Shown here one piece after another: positions 42,914-52,375 of a stretch of DNA of 64,000 bases. A program made the position numbers and the translations under genes. This stretch comes from Gemmatimonas aurantiaca T-27 (GTDB lineage: Bacteria; Gemmatimonadota; Gemmatimonadetes; Gemmatimonadales; Gemmatimonadaceae). Position 1 is the first letter of the stretch; every line of letters begins with the position of its first letter. Location: NCBI RefSeq assembly GCF_000010305.1, contig NC_012489.1, forward strand, positions 3,169,646 through 3,233,645. Direction: 5' to 3'. The notes beneath the pieces were generated by a model that did no database searches, was not told the DNA's origin, and saw only the letters and a program-made list of their open reading frames with translations.

Positions 42914-45900
42914 TCACACAGATCCCAGCACGGCCACGAATGTCGACACCGAGTCGACAGAGTCCATACCCAACCCGTATGCCGGTCAGTATGCGGAACT
43001 GCACTGCCATTCGGCGTTTTCACTGCTCGATGGTGCATCGCTCCCGGAGCAGCTCGTCACACGCGCGGCCAGCTTCGGCTACCAAGCACTCGCACTCACC
43101 GATCACGACGAGATGGGGGGCATCGTGCAGTTCGGTGTGGCAGCGCGTGAACGCCAACTCAACGCCATCCTTGGCGTGGAGCTCACAGTACGCATGCCGC
43201 ATCTCGACGGACAGCGCGGCGATCGTCGTACACAGCTCGTATTGCTGGCCGAGACGCGGGAAGGGTATCGCAATATTTCCACGCTGGTGACGCGGGCGCG
43301 CATGGACAGCGAACGGGGACGTCCGAGTGTACCCTTGGCCATGCTCCGCCAGCATGCCGCGGGTGTCACGGCACTCACCGGCGGCCCTCGTGGTTGGGTT
43401 CCGCAGTTGCTTGCCGAAGGACGACAGTACGAAGCCTTCGAAGCCGCACAGGAACTGCACGCCATATTCGGCCAGCATCTCGCCATCGAATGCTGGGATC
43501 ACCGGTTGCCGGAAGAACGGGTACTCGTCGAGCAACTGATTCCGCTCGCCAAGTGGCTTGGTGTGCCCTGGGTGGTCACCAACAATGTGTACTACGCAGA
43601 ACCGAAGGATCGCGCCGTGCACGACGCGTTGAGCGCCCTGCGCCACCAGCGCACACTCGATGAAATGGGGACGCGCCTGCGCCCGAATGCCGAATGGGCC
43701 CTGAAGGACCCGCGGCTCATCTACCAGCGCTGGCGGGGCCTGGAAGAAGGTGTGAGAGCCACACTCGACATTGCCAAACGCTGTGCGTTCCGTCTCGCGG
43801 GGCTCAAACCCGCCATGCCGCCGTTTCCCCTGCCGGACGGTTTCACCGCCGACACCTACCTCGAAGAGATCGTACTCACCGGCGCCCGCGAGCGCTGGGG
43901 TGATCGATTTTCTGATGTACACCGTCAGCAGATCGCGCACGAATTGGCAGCCATCCGCCGGCGCGACTGCGCCACCTTCTTCCTCACTGTCTGGCGGATC
44001 GTGCGACATGCCCGCAGTGAAGGGATCCTCTGCCAAGGGCGCGGCTCGGCGGCCAGTTCTGCCGTCTGCTACTGCCTCGGCGTCACGCCTGTCGACCCGA
44101 TCTATTTCGGCCTGTTGTTCGAACGATTTCTTGGCGATGACGCAACAGAAGAACCTGATATCGACATCGACTTCGCGCACCGAGATCGCGAGCGCATCCT
44201 GCAGCACGTGTACAAGCACTTTGGACGGGAGCACGCGGCCATGGTGTGCGAACAGATCACCTGGGGTGGTCGCAGTGCGGCCCGTGATGCGGCTCGCGTA
44301 CTGGGGTTTTCACCGCAGCAAGGTGATATACTCGCGGACTTCAGCGACCGGCATGGCGCTCATACAACGGCGGATCTCTTCGAAACGGCAGAAGGGCAAC
44401 AACGCCTGACTGCCGCCGGATTCGATCTCACCGATCCGCGTGTGCAACAATTGGCTCCGGTCATGAATGGCCTGCATGAGCTACCCCGACATCGCTCCAT
44501 CCATGTTGGTGGTTTTGTGTTGTCCGATGAACCACTCGGATCACTCGTGCCCATCGAGCCCGCGTCCATGGCCGACCGTACCGTCATTCAGTGGGAGAAG
44601 GACGATCTCGGTCCGGTGGGCATGTACAAAATCGACCTGCTGGGTCTTGGCATGCTCACAGTGGTGCAGGATTGCCTGCGATACCTCCGGCACACCAAGA
44701 ACACGCATATCGACATGGCACACTTCAACATGGACGACAAAGACGTCTATGACACGATGTGCCGCGCCGACACGGTGGGCGTGTTCCAGATCGAGAGTCG
44801 CGCGCAGATGAGCACTTTGCCGCGTCTCAAACCACGGTGTTTCTACGATCTCGTGGTGGAAGTGGCACTCATTCGTCCGGGGCCATTGCAAGGCCAAATG
44901 GTGCATCCCTACCTGCGACGCCGCGCGAAAGAAGAGGCGGTCGACTATCCGCATCCGGATGTGAAGCCGATCCTCGAAAGGACGTTCGGTGTTCCGATCT
45001 TTCAGGAACAGGCGATGCAGGTGGCTATCAAGATGGCCGATTTCACGCAGGCGCAGGCTGACGAACTGCGCAAGACCATGGGGCACAAACGCTCCAAGGT
45101 CCGCATGAAGAAGGTCGAACGACAACTGCGCGATGGCATGGAGAAAAAGAAGATCGATCCCAAGGTCATCGAGCGCATCTGCCATCAGATCAACGGCTTC
45201 GCGGCATTCGGTTTTCCCGAGAGCCACGCCGCCAGTTTTGCACTCATTGTCTACGCCACGGCATACCTGCGCTATCACTACGCCCCCGAATACCTGTGCG
45301 CCATTCTCAACGCACAGCCCATGGGCTTCTACGCCCCCGGCACGCTCATCGAGGATGCCAAGCGTCATGGTGTGGAGGTACGCCCGGTCGACCTGATGCG
45401 CAGTGGATGGGATCATTCCCTCGAACTACCAGACGGGCGCACGCTCATGCCCAACGACGGCACCATCCTCTGGGGGCCTCGTCACACCATCGACGCCACA
45501 CAAACATCCGCCGAACACGTCGCCGTGCGGCTTGGTGTGCGTCTCATCCGCAACCTCGGCTCCAAGGCACGCAAGGTGCTCGAAGCTGCGCTGGCCGACG
45601 GCCCGTTTCGCAGCATCGAAGACGCCGTGTCGCGTGTGACGCTCGATGCGCGTGGATGGCGTGCCCTCGCCGAAGCCGGAGCCTTGGACAGCATGTTCGC
45701 ACACGAACCCCCAGAGCGCCGTCGACGGGTGGCGTTGTGGGAAGTGCTCGCGCTGACCAAAGAACCGCCATTGCCACTCGCTCCCCCACGCCGTGCACCG
45801 CCGCCCACCTCATTGGCCGCGTGCACACCGGTGGAGCTCACCGCCGCCGACTATCGCATGACCGGCGTGTCGCTCGTGGGCCATCCCATGAAACATGCAC

Positions 45901-46247
45901 GCCCCGTGCTCGAACCGAATGGGGTGCGCACCATCCAGGACATCCAGCAGCACGGCAAGGATGGCGAAACCGTAGCCATCGCTGGTGTGGTTATCTGCCG
46001 GCAACGTCCGCCGACAGCCAAAGGGTTTGTCTTCCTCACACTCGAAGACGAAACCGGCATGCTCAACATCATCATCACGCCCAAACGATTTGCACCAAAC
46101 GCCGAGCTCATTGCCAGAGAATCCGTCCTGCTCATTCGCGGGATCCTGCAAGTACAGAGTGGGGCGGTGAATATTCGCGCCGACAAATTCAGGGCGCTCC
46201 AGCTTGGCAGTGGAGAGGATTATGTACCACGTCACGACTACCACTGA
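42906..46247 (+). CDS. dnaE2: Error-prone DNA polymerase III alpha subunit DnaE2
   Basis: ATG 42906, which overlaps the imuB stop, gives 1113 residues. The N-terminal PHP domain starts YAELHCHSAFSLLDGAS. The polymerase core contains CQGRGSAASSAVCYCLGVTPVDP, EPDIDIDFAHRDRERILQHVYKHFG (catalytic DIDID type aspartates), MYKIDLLGLGMLTVVQDCL, PGPLQGQMVHPYLRRR, FGVPIFQEQAMQVA and FGFPESHAASFALIVYA. A C-terminal OB domain follows. The absence of the extended tau-binding C-terminus and the link to imuAB identify DnaE2 rather than DnaE1. It performs SOS mutagenesis with ImuA/ImuB. Confidence 0.94.
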   Translation: MTDHTDPSTATNVDTESTESIPNPYAGQYAELHCHSAFSLLDGASLPEQLVTRAASFGYQALALTDHDEMGGIVQFGVAARERQLNAILGVELTVRMPHLDGQRGDRRTQLVLLAETREGYRNISTLVTRARMDSERGRPSVPLAMLRQHAAGVTALTGGPRGWVPQLLAEGRQYEAFEAAQELHAIFGQHLAIECWDHRLPEERVLVEQLIPLAKWLGVPWVVTNNVYYAEPKDRAVHDALSALRHQRTLDEMGTRLRPNAEWALKDPRLIYQRWRGLEEGVRATLDIAKRCAFRLAGLKPAMPPFPLPDGFTADTYLEEIVLTGARERWGDRFSDVHRQQIAHELAAIRRRDCATFFLTVWRIVRHARSEGILCQGRGSAASSAVCYCLGVTPVDPIYFGLLFERFLGDDATEEPDIDIDFAHRDRERILQHVYKHFGREHAAMVCEQITWGGRSAARDAARVLGFSPQQGDILADFSDRHGAHTTADLFETAEGQQRLTAAGFDLTDPRVQQLAPVMNGLHELPRHRSIHVGGFVLSDEPLGSLVPIEPASMADRTVIQWEKDDLGPVGMYKIDLLGLGMLTVVQDCLRYLRHTKNTHIDMAHFNMDDKDVYDTMCRADTVGVFQIESRAQMSTLPRLKPRCFYDLVVEVALIRPGPLQGQMVHPYLRRRAKEEAVDYPHPDVKPILERTFGVPIFQEQAMQVAIKMADFTQAQADELRKTMGHKRSKVRMKKVERQLRDGMEKKKIDPKVIERICHQINGFAAFGFPESHAASFALIVYATAYLRYHYAPEYLCAILNAQPMGFYAPGTLIEDAKRHGVEVRPVDLMRSGWDHSLELPDGRTLMPNDGTILWGPRHTIDATQTSAEHVAVRLGVRLIRNLGSKARKVLEAALADGPFRSIEDAVSRVTLDARGWRALAEAGALDSMFAHEPPERRRRVALWEVLALTKEPPLPLAPPRRAPPPTSLAACTPVELTAADYRMTGVSLVGHPMKHARPVLEPNGVRTIQDIQQHGKDGETVAIAGVVICRQRPPTAKGFVFLTLEDETGMLNIIITPKRFAPNAELIARESVLLIRGILQVQSGAVNIRADKFRALQLGSGEDYVPRHDYH

Positions 46248-46281
46248 AATGGAAACACGGGAGAACTACGTTGACGGGTCA

Positions 46282-46418
46282 TAGGGGGCTTGGTAGTACG
46301 TGAGAGGTGGTAGGTGATAGGACTCAGCAAGCAATGGTGCGAGCAGAGCGATGCCCCAAAACACCAAAGCCAGTCCACCCTACCACCTACGTCATATCAC
46401 CTATCACCAAGCCCCCTA
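46282..46418. repeat. 137-bp intergenic element with perfect 13-bp inverted ends
   Basis: TAGGGGGCTTGGT (46282-46294) is mirrored by ACCAAGCCCCCTA (46406-46418). Inside, GGTGGTAGGTGATAGG on one side and CCTACCACCTACGTCATATCACC on the other pair imperfectly, so most of the element can fold on itself. It occupies the 276-nt gap between dnaE2 and the next gene. It could be a MITE/REP-like repeat or a large terminator. Confidence 0.6.
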
Positions 46419-46523
46419 AAACCCCGCGCCCGCAAAGGAATGCGCCGAAGCATCGGTCCCCTCCCCGACACTCCGGCGCACACCACCTCCAACCCACGAC
46501 CAACAAGAAGACCAGCGTCGCAA

Positions 46524-47801
46524 CTACCCCTTCGCCAACGCCCGAATCGCCTCGACAAACAAATCGATCTCGTGTAACGCCGTGAACACATTCGGAGTCA
46601 CACGAATGCACTCGAATTCGTCGGCCACAAAACGGGGGCGCACATGAATCCCCCACCGCTGCTGTAGCTGGTCGGTGAGTGCCTGTGCCCCGAGCGATTT
46701 GAGACGCATGGCCCCGATCGCGCAGGACTGCGCCGGATCACGCGGTGTGAGCAATTCCACACCCGGCAATGCCGCCACACCGTCCATCCAGCGATCACGC
46801 AGATACCGCAGCCGGGCGGCCTTGCGTTCCCCACCGATCTCCTCGTGAAAAGTGACCGCGTCGCTCACCGCCACCCGCAGGGAAATGGGATACGTGCCGA
46901 TCGATTCGAACTTGCGAATATCCCCATCCTGCGACGGATCCGCGGCAAGCAGCGGCCAAAGGCGGGTGATCACCTCCTTGCGCACATACAACAACCCATT
47001 GCCCACCGGCGCGCAGAGCCATTTGTGCAACGACGACCCGTACACATCACATCCGAGGTCCGCGATGGTGAACGGGAAATGCGCAAACGAATGACCACCG
47101 TCCACGATGGTGAAAATTCCACGTCGACGCGCTTCGTCGCAGATGCGCCGCACCGGGAAGATCTGTCCCGTCGTATAGGTGATGTGACAGATATGAATCA
47201 CCTTGGTGCGCGGTGTGACCGCCGCCATCACGCGCTCATACAGATCGTCGTGTCCTGAAGGCGGCACCGGATAACGCACCAGTTTGAGCACCACCCCGTC
47301 GCGCCGCTCACGCTGCCGCCACGCCGTGATCATGCGGGGATAGTCCTGCGTGGTGCTCACAATCTCGTCGCCACGCTGCAACGGAAGGCCCATCTGCGCG
47401 ATCTGCAGCGACTCACTCGTATTGCGCGTGAGCGCCAGCGTTTCCGGATCACACTGCAGCACCGACGCCAGCCGCCGACGCACATGCTCCACCTCGGGAT
47501 ACAGCAACGTATCCACATACAGCGAAGGGCTCATGTTGGTGAGCGTCCAGTACCGCTGCATGGCCTCGGCGACCACGCGCGGCGCTGGGCTGACGCTCCC
47601 CGAATTCAAATTCACGTGGTTGGCGTCGATCGTGTACGCCTGACGCACGCGCATCCAGTACGCCTCGTCGTCAGCCACGACCTCCGGCGCATACCCCTCC
47701 ACGCGCCGATTCTCCTCACGGACCAGGGTCAACGCGTGTGTGACGGCGTCGTCCATCAACGGCAGGCCGCCCATTGCGGCGACAAAGGCTCGGCGATCCA
47801 T
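46524..47801 (-). CDS. Class V aminotransferase-fold PLP enzyme, paralogue A
   Basis: The 425-residue enzyme resembles isopenicillin-N epimerase-like members of the class V family. Features: NHVNLNSGSVSPAPRVVAEAM, ALTRNTSESLQIAQMGLPL, CHITYTTGQIFPVRRICDEA, the Asp motif TIVDGGHSFAH, and PLP Lys in YGSSLHKWLCAPVGNGLLYV. The N-terminus MDRRAFVAAMGGLPLM looks like a degraded twin-arginine/signal segment shared with paralogue B at 59287-60642. The substrate is unknown. It is monocistronic with no strong ribosome site. Confidence 0.85.
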   Translation of the reverse strand: MDRRAFVAAMGGLPLMDDAVTHALTLVREENRRVEGYAPEVVADDEAYWMRVRQAYTIDANHVNLNSGSVSPAPRVVAEAMQRYWTLTNMSPSLYVDTLLYPEVEHVRRRLASVLQCDPETLALTRNTSESLQIAQMGLPLQRGDEIVSTTQDYPRMITAWRQRERRDGVVLKLVRYPVPPSGHDDLYERVMAAVTPRTKVIHICHITYTTGQIFPVRRICDEARRRGIFTIVDGGHSFAHFPFTIADLGCDVYGSSLHKWLCAPVGNGLLYVRKEVITRLWPLLAADPSQDGDIRKFESIGTYPISLRVAVSDAVTFHEEIGGERKAARLRYLRDRWMDGVAALPGVELLTPRDPAQSCAIGAMRLKSLGAQALTDQLQQRWGIHVRPRFVADEFECIRVTPNVFTALHEIDLFVEAIRALAKG

Positions 47802-47925
47802 AAAGAGTCTGAGGCGGAAGGAAGGGCTTCAACGGCGACGGTAACGGTCGGTGGGAACACAGAGGACACGGATGCCACCCAATGAAAACACCGATACCAC
47901 TACAACGGAGAAAGCGGCAATGTGA

Positions 47926-47966
47926 ACAGCGGTAGCATGGGGAGCGCTCACCCATGCTACCGCTGT
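47926..47966. terminator. Hairpin downstream of the YidB-family gene
   Basis: A perfect 16-bp inverted repeat, ACAGCGGTAGCATGGG and CCCATGCTACCGCTGT, with a 9-nt loop, lies 60 nt past the stop of the minus-strand gene ending at 48026. Confidence 0.7.
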
Positions 47967-48025
47967 ATCTGCGCGCTGTCAGTCGGTCTTCTGTGGGATC
48001 TGTATTCCCACCGCTGTTCCCGAAG

Positions 48026-48499
48026 TTACCGGTTCAGCATTCCCATGACGGACTTGAGCAGGTCGCCGCTGTTCGCCGGCAATGAACCACCCGGCGTGAG
48101 CTGATTCACGAGCTCCGGCAACACCGACGCCAGCCCCGTGCCCGCCGCTTCGGGGGACACACCAGCCTGCGTTGCGACGCTCTGCAGCACATCGCCACCC
48201 AGTGCGTCCTGCAACTGCGCACCGGTCACCGGCGCGTTGGCTCCGGTACCCACCCACGACTGCACCACATCCCCAAGTCCACCGGACTGCAGCTTCTGCA
48301 CGATGGCCTCGAGTCCGCCCTGCTGCTGCACCAGAGTCATGGCGGCGGCGAGCAACCCCTGTGAGCTCCCACTGCCACCACCAAACTGCTGCAGCAAGCC
48401 GCCAAGCATGGCCTGCGCCGCGTCACCACCCTGCGCGCCACCCTGCCCGTTCAACAACGAACCGGCCACCTGTCCAAGCGCTCCGTCGAGTAAACCCAT
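48026..48499 (-). CDS. YidB family protein (DUF937)
   Basis: The 157-residue protein has the YidB pattern: GLLDGALGQVAGSLLNG, repeated Gly/Gln-rich segments (GGLLQQFGGGSGSSQGLLAAAMTLVQQQGGLEAIVQKLQSGGLGDVVQSWVGTGANAPVTG in outline), then LQDALGGDVLQSVATQAGVSPEAAGTGLASVLPELVNQLTPGG. The family has no established function. GGAGG lies 6 nt before ATG 48499; an ATG directly before it (48502) is less likely. It is divergent from the TerB/DUF697 gene. Confidence 0.85.
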   Translation of the reverse strand: MGLLDGALGQVAGSLLNGQGGAQGGDAAQAMLGGLLQQFGGGSGSSQGLLAAAMTLVQQQGGLEAIVQKLQSGGLGDVVQSWVGTGANAPVTGAQLQDALGGDVLQSVATQAGVSPEAAGTGLASVLPELVNQLTPGGSLPANSGDLLKSVMGMLNR

Positions 48500-48690
48500 C
48501 ATCGCCTCCGAATTGCGTCGTCATCGAGCCTCAGCCAACTCCCAACATCTCTCTGCAATCTGTAGCCACGACACGCGCCGTGACACTGCACCCAAAGCCC
48601 CACAACACGACGCGAACGCTTCCCGCGCCCCTGGGTATGCACCAGCTTGAATCTGCACACCGTCGGCAGCGCCCTCTCACCCCTGAAGTC

Positions 48691-49605
48691 ATGACGCAGA
48701 ACGACGCTACTACCATTCTCGCCATTGCCACGCTCGCCGCGCTTGCCGACGGACAGCAGGACGGTGAAGAGCAGGCACGTATCGCACAGGCCGCCAGCAG
48801 CCTCGGACTCTCCGATGCCGAGGCGATCGTGGGCCGCGCCGCATCGGGCGAGCGCTCGCTGGCCTCGCTCACCGCGTCGCTCTCCTCGCAGGAAGCCCGG
48901 CAGCTCGCCTACGACACCGCCGCCGCCGTCTGCCACGCCAATGGCTGGGTGAATCCCAGCGAAGCCGCATTCCTGCGCGAGCTGGCCTCGCTGACCGGTG
49001 CGGATATCAGTGCGGCCGAGGACGCCATCGCTGAAGTCAATCGCGCGGCCGAAGACCCTGGCTCGCAACGTCCGGAGCCGTCCGCCCTGGATCAGCTCAT
49101 CCTCGATCAGGCCATGCTCACCGCTGCCCTCGAGATCCTGCCCGACCGCCTCGCCAACCTCGGCATCCTGCCGCTGCAGTTGCGCCTGGTCCATCGCATT
49201 GGGCAATCGCATGGGCAGCAGCTCGACGCGGCGCAGGTGAAGGACCTCGCGGCCACCCTCGGTCTGGGCGCCGCCGCGCAGGTTCTCGAGAAGGTCGTTC
49301 GACGCACCTTCGGCGGACTGGCCGGTGGCCTGCTTGGCGCGCTCGGGGGCATGGTGGGTGGTACCGCCGGATCGGTGGCCGGTCTCGCCTCGGGGGCCGC
49401 CGTCACGTTTGCCGCCACCTATGCACTGGGCCACGTAGCCGATCAGTACTACGCGCAGGGGCGGCAGCTCTCCACGGCCGACCTCAAGGCGCTCTTCGCC
49501 CGCTTTCGGACCGACGCCGACACCATCTTCCCCCGTGTCGAGGCCCGCATCCGCGAACTCGCGCGGGGCAATTCCATCGGCAACGTCCTGCGTTCCGTCC
49601 GATAG
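48691..49605 (+). CDS. TerB-like and DUF697 (YcjF-like) membrane protein
   Basis: The 304-residue protein has an N-terminal helical TerB-like domain (TTILAIATLAALADGQQDGEEQARIAQAASSLGLSDAE..., EAAFLRELASLTGAD). The C-terminal DUF697 part (ILPDRLANLGILPLQLRLVHRIGQSHG) includes a Gly-rich membrane hairpin (GGLAGGLLGALGGMVGGTAGSVAGLASGAAVTFAATYALG). Such proteins are linked to envelope stress but have no defined activity. ATG 48691 is preferred; ATG 48637 in frame is possible. Confidence 0.75.
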   Translation: MTQNDATTILAIATLAALADGQQDGEEQARIAQAASSLGLSDAEAIVGRAASGERSLASLTASLSSQEARQLAYDTAAAVCHANGWVNPSEAAFLRELASLTGADISAAEDAIAEVNRAAEDPGSQRPEPSALDQLILDQAMLTAALEILPDRLANLGILPLQLRLVHRIGQSHGQQLDAAQVKDLAATLGLGAAAQVLEKVVRRTFGGLAGGLLGALGGMVGGTAGSVAGLASGAAVTFAATYALGHVADQYYAQGRQLSTADLKALFARFRTDADTIFPRVEARIRELARGNSIGNVLRSVR

Positions 49606-49615
49606 CCGGCCGGCC

Positions 49616-49647
49616 AGCGCCCCGGAGGCCACAGCCTGCGGGGCGCT
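49616..49647 (+). terminator. Hairpin after the DUF697 gene
   Basis: AGCGCCCCG and CGGGGCGCT form a 9-bp stem with an inner AGGC/GCCT pairing, 11 nt after the stop. It lacks a U-tract. Confidence 0.55.
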
Positions 49648-49763
49648 TCAGCAGGAAGCCTCTCCGGTGAGTAAATCTGTGCGTACAGCCATGCCGCTTG
49701 TGGCATGCGGCGAGTCGAAATCGACCGCCGAGCGCACGAACTGCCCATCGGAGGACGCAGGAC

Positions 49764-52370
49764 ATGACGTTTCATCGACGCCGCCTCGATCACGTGGCCG
49801 GCGCTCTCGCGCTGCTCGCGGGCAGCACAGGCATCGTGCATGCCCAGGCCATGACACAATCCGCCCCGCCGACCGCACGTGTGGTCGCGCAATCGGATGC
49901 TCGCGTCAACAGCGCCAATTGGACACTCGCCAATCGATTTGGCGCGGCCGCCCTGCGCTCCATCACCTACACGCAGGCGATCCAGCCCCGGTTCCTCGGC
50001 CAGTCGGACACGATGTTCTACAACTGGCGCGACCGGAACGGATCACGCTTCATGTTGTATGTGCCGTCGGCCACGGGTGGCAGCAAGCGCCTGTTGTTCG
50101 ATCCGAGCAAGATGGCGGAGCAGCTCACGTTGCTGAGTCGGAAGCCGTACGATGCGACGAACCTGCCGTTCCAGACCATCTACTTCCTGCGGAATCACAA
50201 GGGATTCCGGTTCACCGTGGACACGGTGCGCTACGAATGGACGCTGGCCACCGAGACCCTCAAGTCGCTGGGGCGTCCGGTGCGCGGCGCCCCACCACCG
50301 GCCGATGAAGAGCGTGAGACCCAGGGTGGTGGAGCTGGCGGTGGTGGTGCGGCCGCCACCAATCGTGACTATCGCAATTTTTCGCCTGACAGCTCGGCCT
50401 TCGTGTTTGCGCGGGACCACAACCTGTTTTTCGTGGACGTCGCCAAAGGTGACACCACCAAGATCAGCACCGATGGCGTGGAGCACTACACGTTCGGTTT
50501 CCGCGACACCACCGAGAATCGTCGGCAACTCAATGCCCTGAGCGGTGGTCAGCAGAATCAAGGTGAGGACAGCGAAGAGCAGGAAGAAGCCAACAGCCGC
50601 GACATGCGCATCCGCCCCACGGTGGTGTGGTCGCCTGATGCCAAGAGCGTGGCCTTCGTGCGTCGCGATCAGCGCAAGGTGAAGGACCTGTTTCTCGTGA
50701 ACGTGCTCGCCCAGCCGCGTCCGGCGCTGCTGCAGTACAAGTACACGATGCCGGGCGAAGAGAATGTCACGCAGACCGAACTCTGGGTGTATCGCCGCGG
50801 CGAAGCAGCCATCAAGCCGGTCAATGTGCGCAAGTGGAAGGACCAGACGCTGCTCGACGTGCACTTTCCGGTGAGCGGTGACAAGGTGCGTCTCGTCCGC
50901 CGGGATCGTCCGCAGCGTGCCATCGATTTCATCGAAGTGGATCTCGCCACGGGCGCCTCGAAGATGCTGCTCTCCGATGTGATCGAAGGGGCAGCGCTCG
51001 AACCCAAGCCCATTCGCTACCTCAAGAAGGGCGGCGACTTCCTGTGGTGGTCGCAGAAGACCGGCTGGGGCATGTTCTACGTGTACGGATTCGACGGCGG
51101 TGAAAAAATGCCGCTCACCACAGGACAGTGGAACGTCGATGGTATCGCAAAGATCGACTCCACCACGCAGCAGGTGTGGGTCACCGGTCAGGGCCGCGAA
51201 CCGGGTGAGCAGCTCTACCAGACGCACATCTATCGCGTGAACGGCAACGGCACCGGGCTGACCTTGCTCGATCCGGGCAATGCTCATCACACCAGCACGG
51301 TGTCACCCACCAAGCGCTACATCTACGACACGCACTCGCGCATGGACGTGCCGCCGGTGTCGGTGGTGCGTGATGGCCTCACAGGACGGGTCATCACGAA
51401 GCTCGAGGAGATGGATCTCTCCAAGCTGAATGAGCTTGGGTTCAAGGTGGCCACACCCTTCTCGGTGAAGGCAGCGGATGGCATCACGGAGCTGTTCGGC
51501 AATGTCTGGAAGCCGATCGACTTCGACAGCACGAAGCGTTACCCCGTCATCGCGTACGTGTATCCGGGACCGCAGACCGAAGCAGTGACCACCGGCTTCA
51601 GTGTACGCCAGCCGTTGTTGCAGCTCGCGCAGTTGGGGTTCATCGTAGTGGAAGTGGGCCACCGCGGCGGTTCGCCGCAGCGTTCGCTGGCCTACCATCG
51701 CTTCGGCTACGGCAACATGCGTGACTACGCACTCGCCGACAAAAAGTCTGCCATCGAACAACTGGCCGCACGGCACGCCTACATCGACCTCGATCGGGTC
51801 GGCATCTTCGGGCATTCCGGCGGTGGGTTCCTCACGGCAGCCGCCATGCTGCTCCCGCCCTACAACGATTTCTTCAAGGTGGGTTGGTCGGAATCGGGCA
51901 ACCACGACAACAACATCTACAACCAGAACTGGAGTGAGTGGAACCACGGCGTGCGCGTGGTGAGCAAGGAAGACTCGGCGCGCGCGGCACGTGGTGGCGC
52001 CACTGCCGGGTCCCGCGGTGGTCCGGCGGGCGCGGGCAGTGCGGCGCGGGAAGTGGCGCAAGACTCGACCAACTACGACGGCGTGCGTTTCGATATCCGG
52101 ATCCCCACCAACGATGAACTGGCCGGCAACCTGAAAGGCAATCTGGCCCTCATCACCGGAGACCTGGACAACAACGTGCATCCCGGCGGCACGATCAAGC
52201 TGGCCAATGCCCTGATGCGCGCGAACAAGCGTTTCGACTATTTCGTGTATCCCGGTGAACCGCATGGTTATCGCGGGATCTACAGCACGTACAACCAGCG
52301 CATGTTGATGGAGTACTTCGCCGAACATCTGCTGGGCGACTACTACCGCAGCAACGCCGAGATCCGGTAA
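49764..52370 (+). CDS. Secreted S9 family peptidase (DPP IV/prolyl oligopeptidase type)
   Basis: The 868-residue enzyme starts at ATG 49764 with GAGGACGCAGGA upstream and has a signal peptide ending near HAQ. The first ~580 residues form a beta-propeller (NFSPDSSAFVFARDHNLFFVDV, PTVVWSPDAKSVAFVRRDQRK). The C-terminal alpha/beta-hydrolase domain carries GIFGHSGGGFLTAAAML (Ser near 685), GDLDNNVHPGG (Asp near 801) and GEPHGYRG (His near 833). Two low-complexity loops occur (GGGAGGGGAAATN; ARGGATAGSRGGPAGAGSA). It probably degrades peptides in the periplasm. Confidence 0.9.
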   Translation: MTFHRRRLDHVAGALALLAGSTGIVHAQAMTQSAPPTARVVAQSDARVNSANWTLANRFGAAALRSITYTQAIQPRFLGQSDTMFYNWRDRNGSRFMLYVPSATGGSKRLLFDPSKMAEQLTLLSRKPYDATNLPFQTIYFLRNHKGFRFTVDTVRYEWTLATETLKSLGRPVRGAPPPADEERETQGGGAGGGGAAATNRDYRNFSPDSSAFVFARDHNLFFVDVAKGDTTKISTDGVEHYTFGFRDTTENRRQLNALSGGQQNQGEDSEEQEEANSRDMRIRPTVVWSPDAKSVAFVRRDQRKVKDLFLVNVLAQPRPALLQYKYTMPGEENVTQTELWVYRRGEAAIKPVNVRKWKDQTLLDVHFPVSGDKVRLVRRDRPQRAIDFIEVDLATGASKMLLSDVIEGAALEPKPIRYLKKGGDFLWWSQKTGWGMFYVYGFDGGEKMPLTTGQWNVDGIAKIDSTTQQVWVTGQGREPGEQLYQTHIYRVNGNGTGLTLLDPGNAHHTSTVSPTKRYIYDTHSRMDVPPVSVVRDGLTGRVITKLEEMDLSKLNELGFKVATPFSVKAADGITELFGNVWKPIDFDSTKRYPVIAYVYPGPQTEAVTTGFSVRQPLLQLAQLGFIVVEVGHRGGSPQRSLAYHRFGYGNMRDYALADKKSAIEQLAARHAYIDLDRVGIFGHSGGGFLTAAAMLLPPYNDFFKVGWSESGNHDNNIYNQNWSEWNHGVRVVSKEDSARAARGGATAGSRGGPAGAGSAAREVAQDSTNYDGVRFDIRIPTNDELAGNLKGNLALITGDLDNNVHPGGTIKLANALMRANKRFDYFVYPGEPHGYRGIYSTYNQRMLMEYFAEHLLGDYYRSNAEIR

Positions 52371-52375
52371 CCCGC

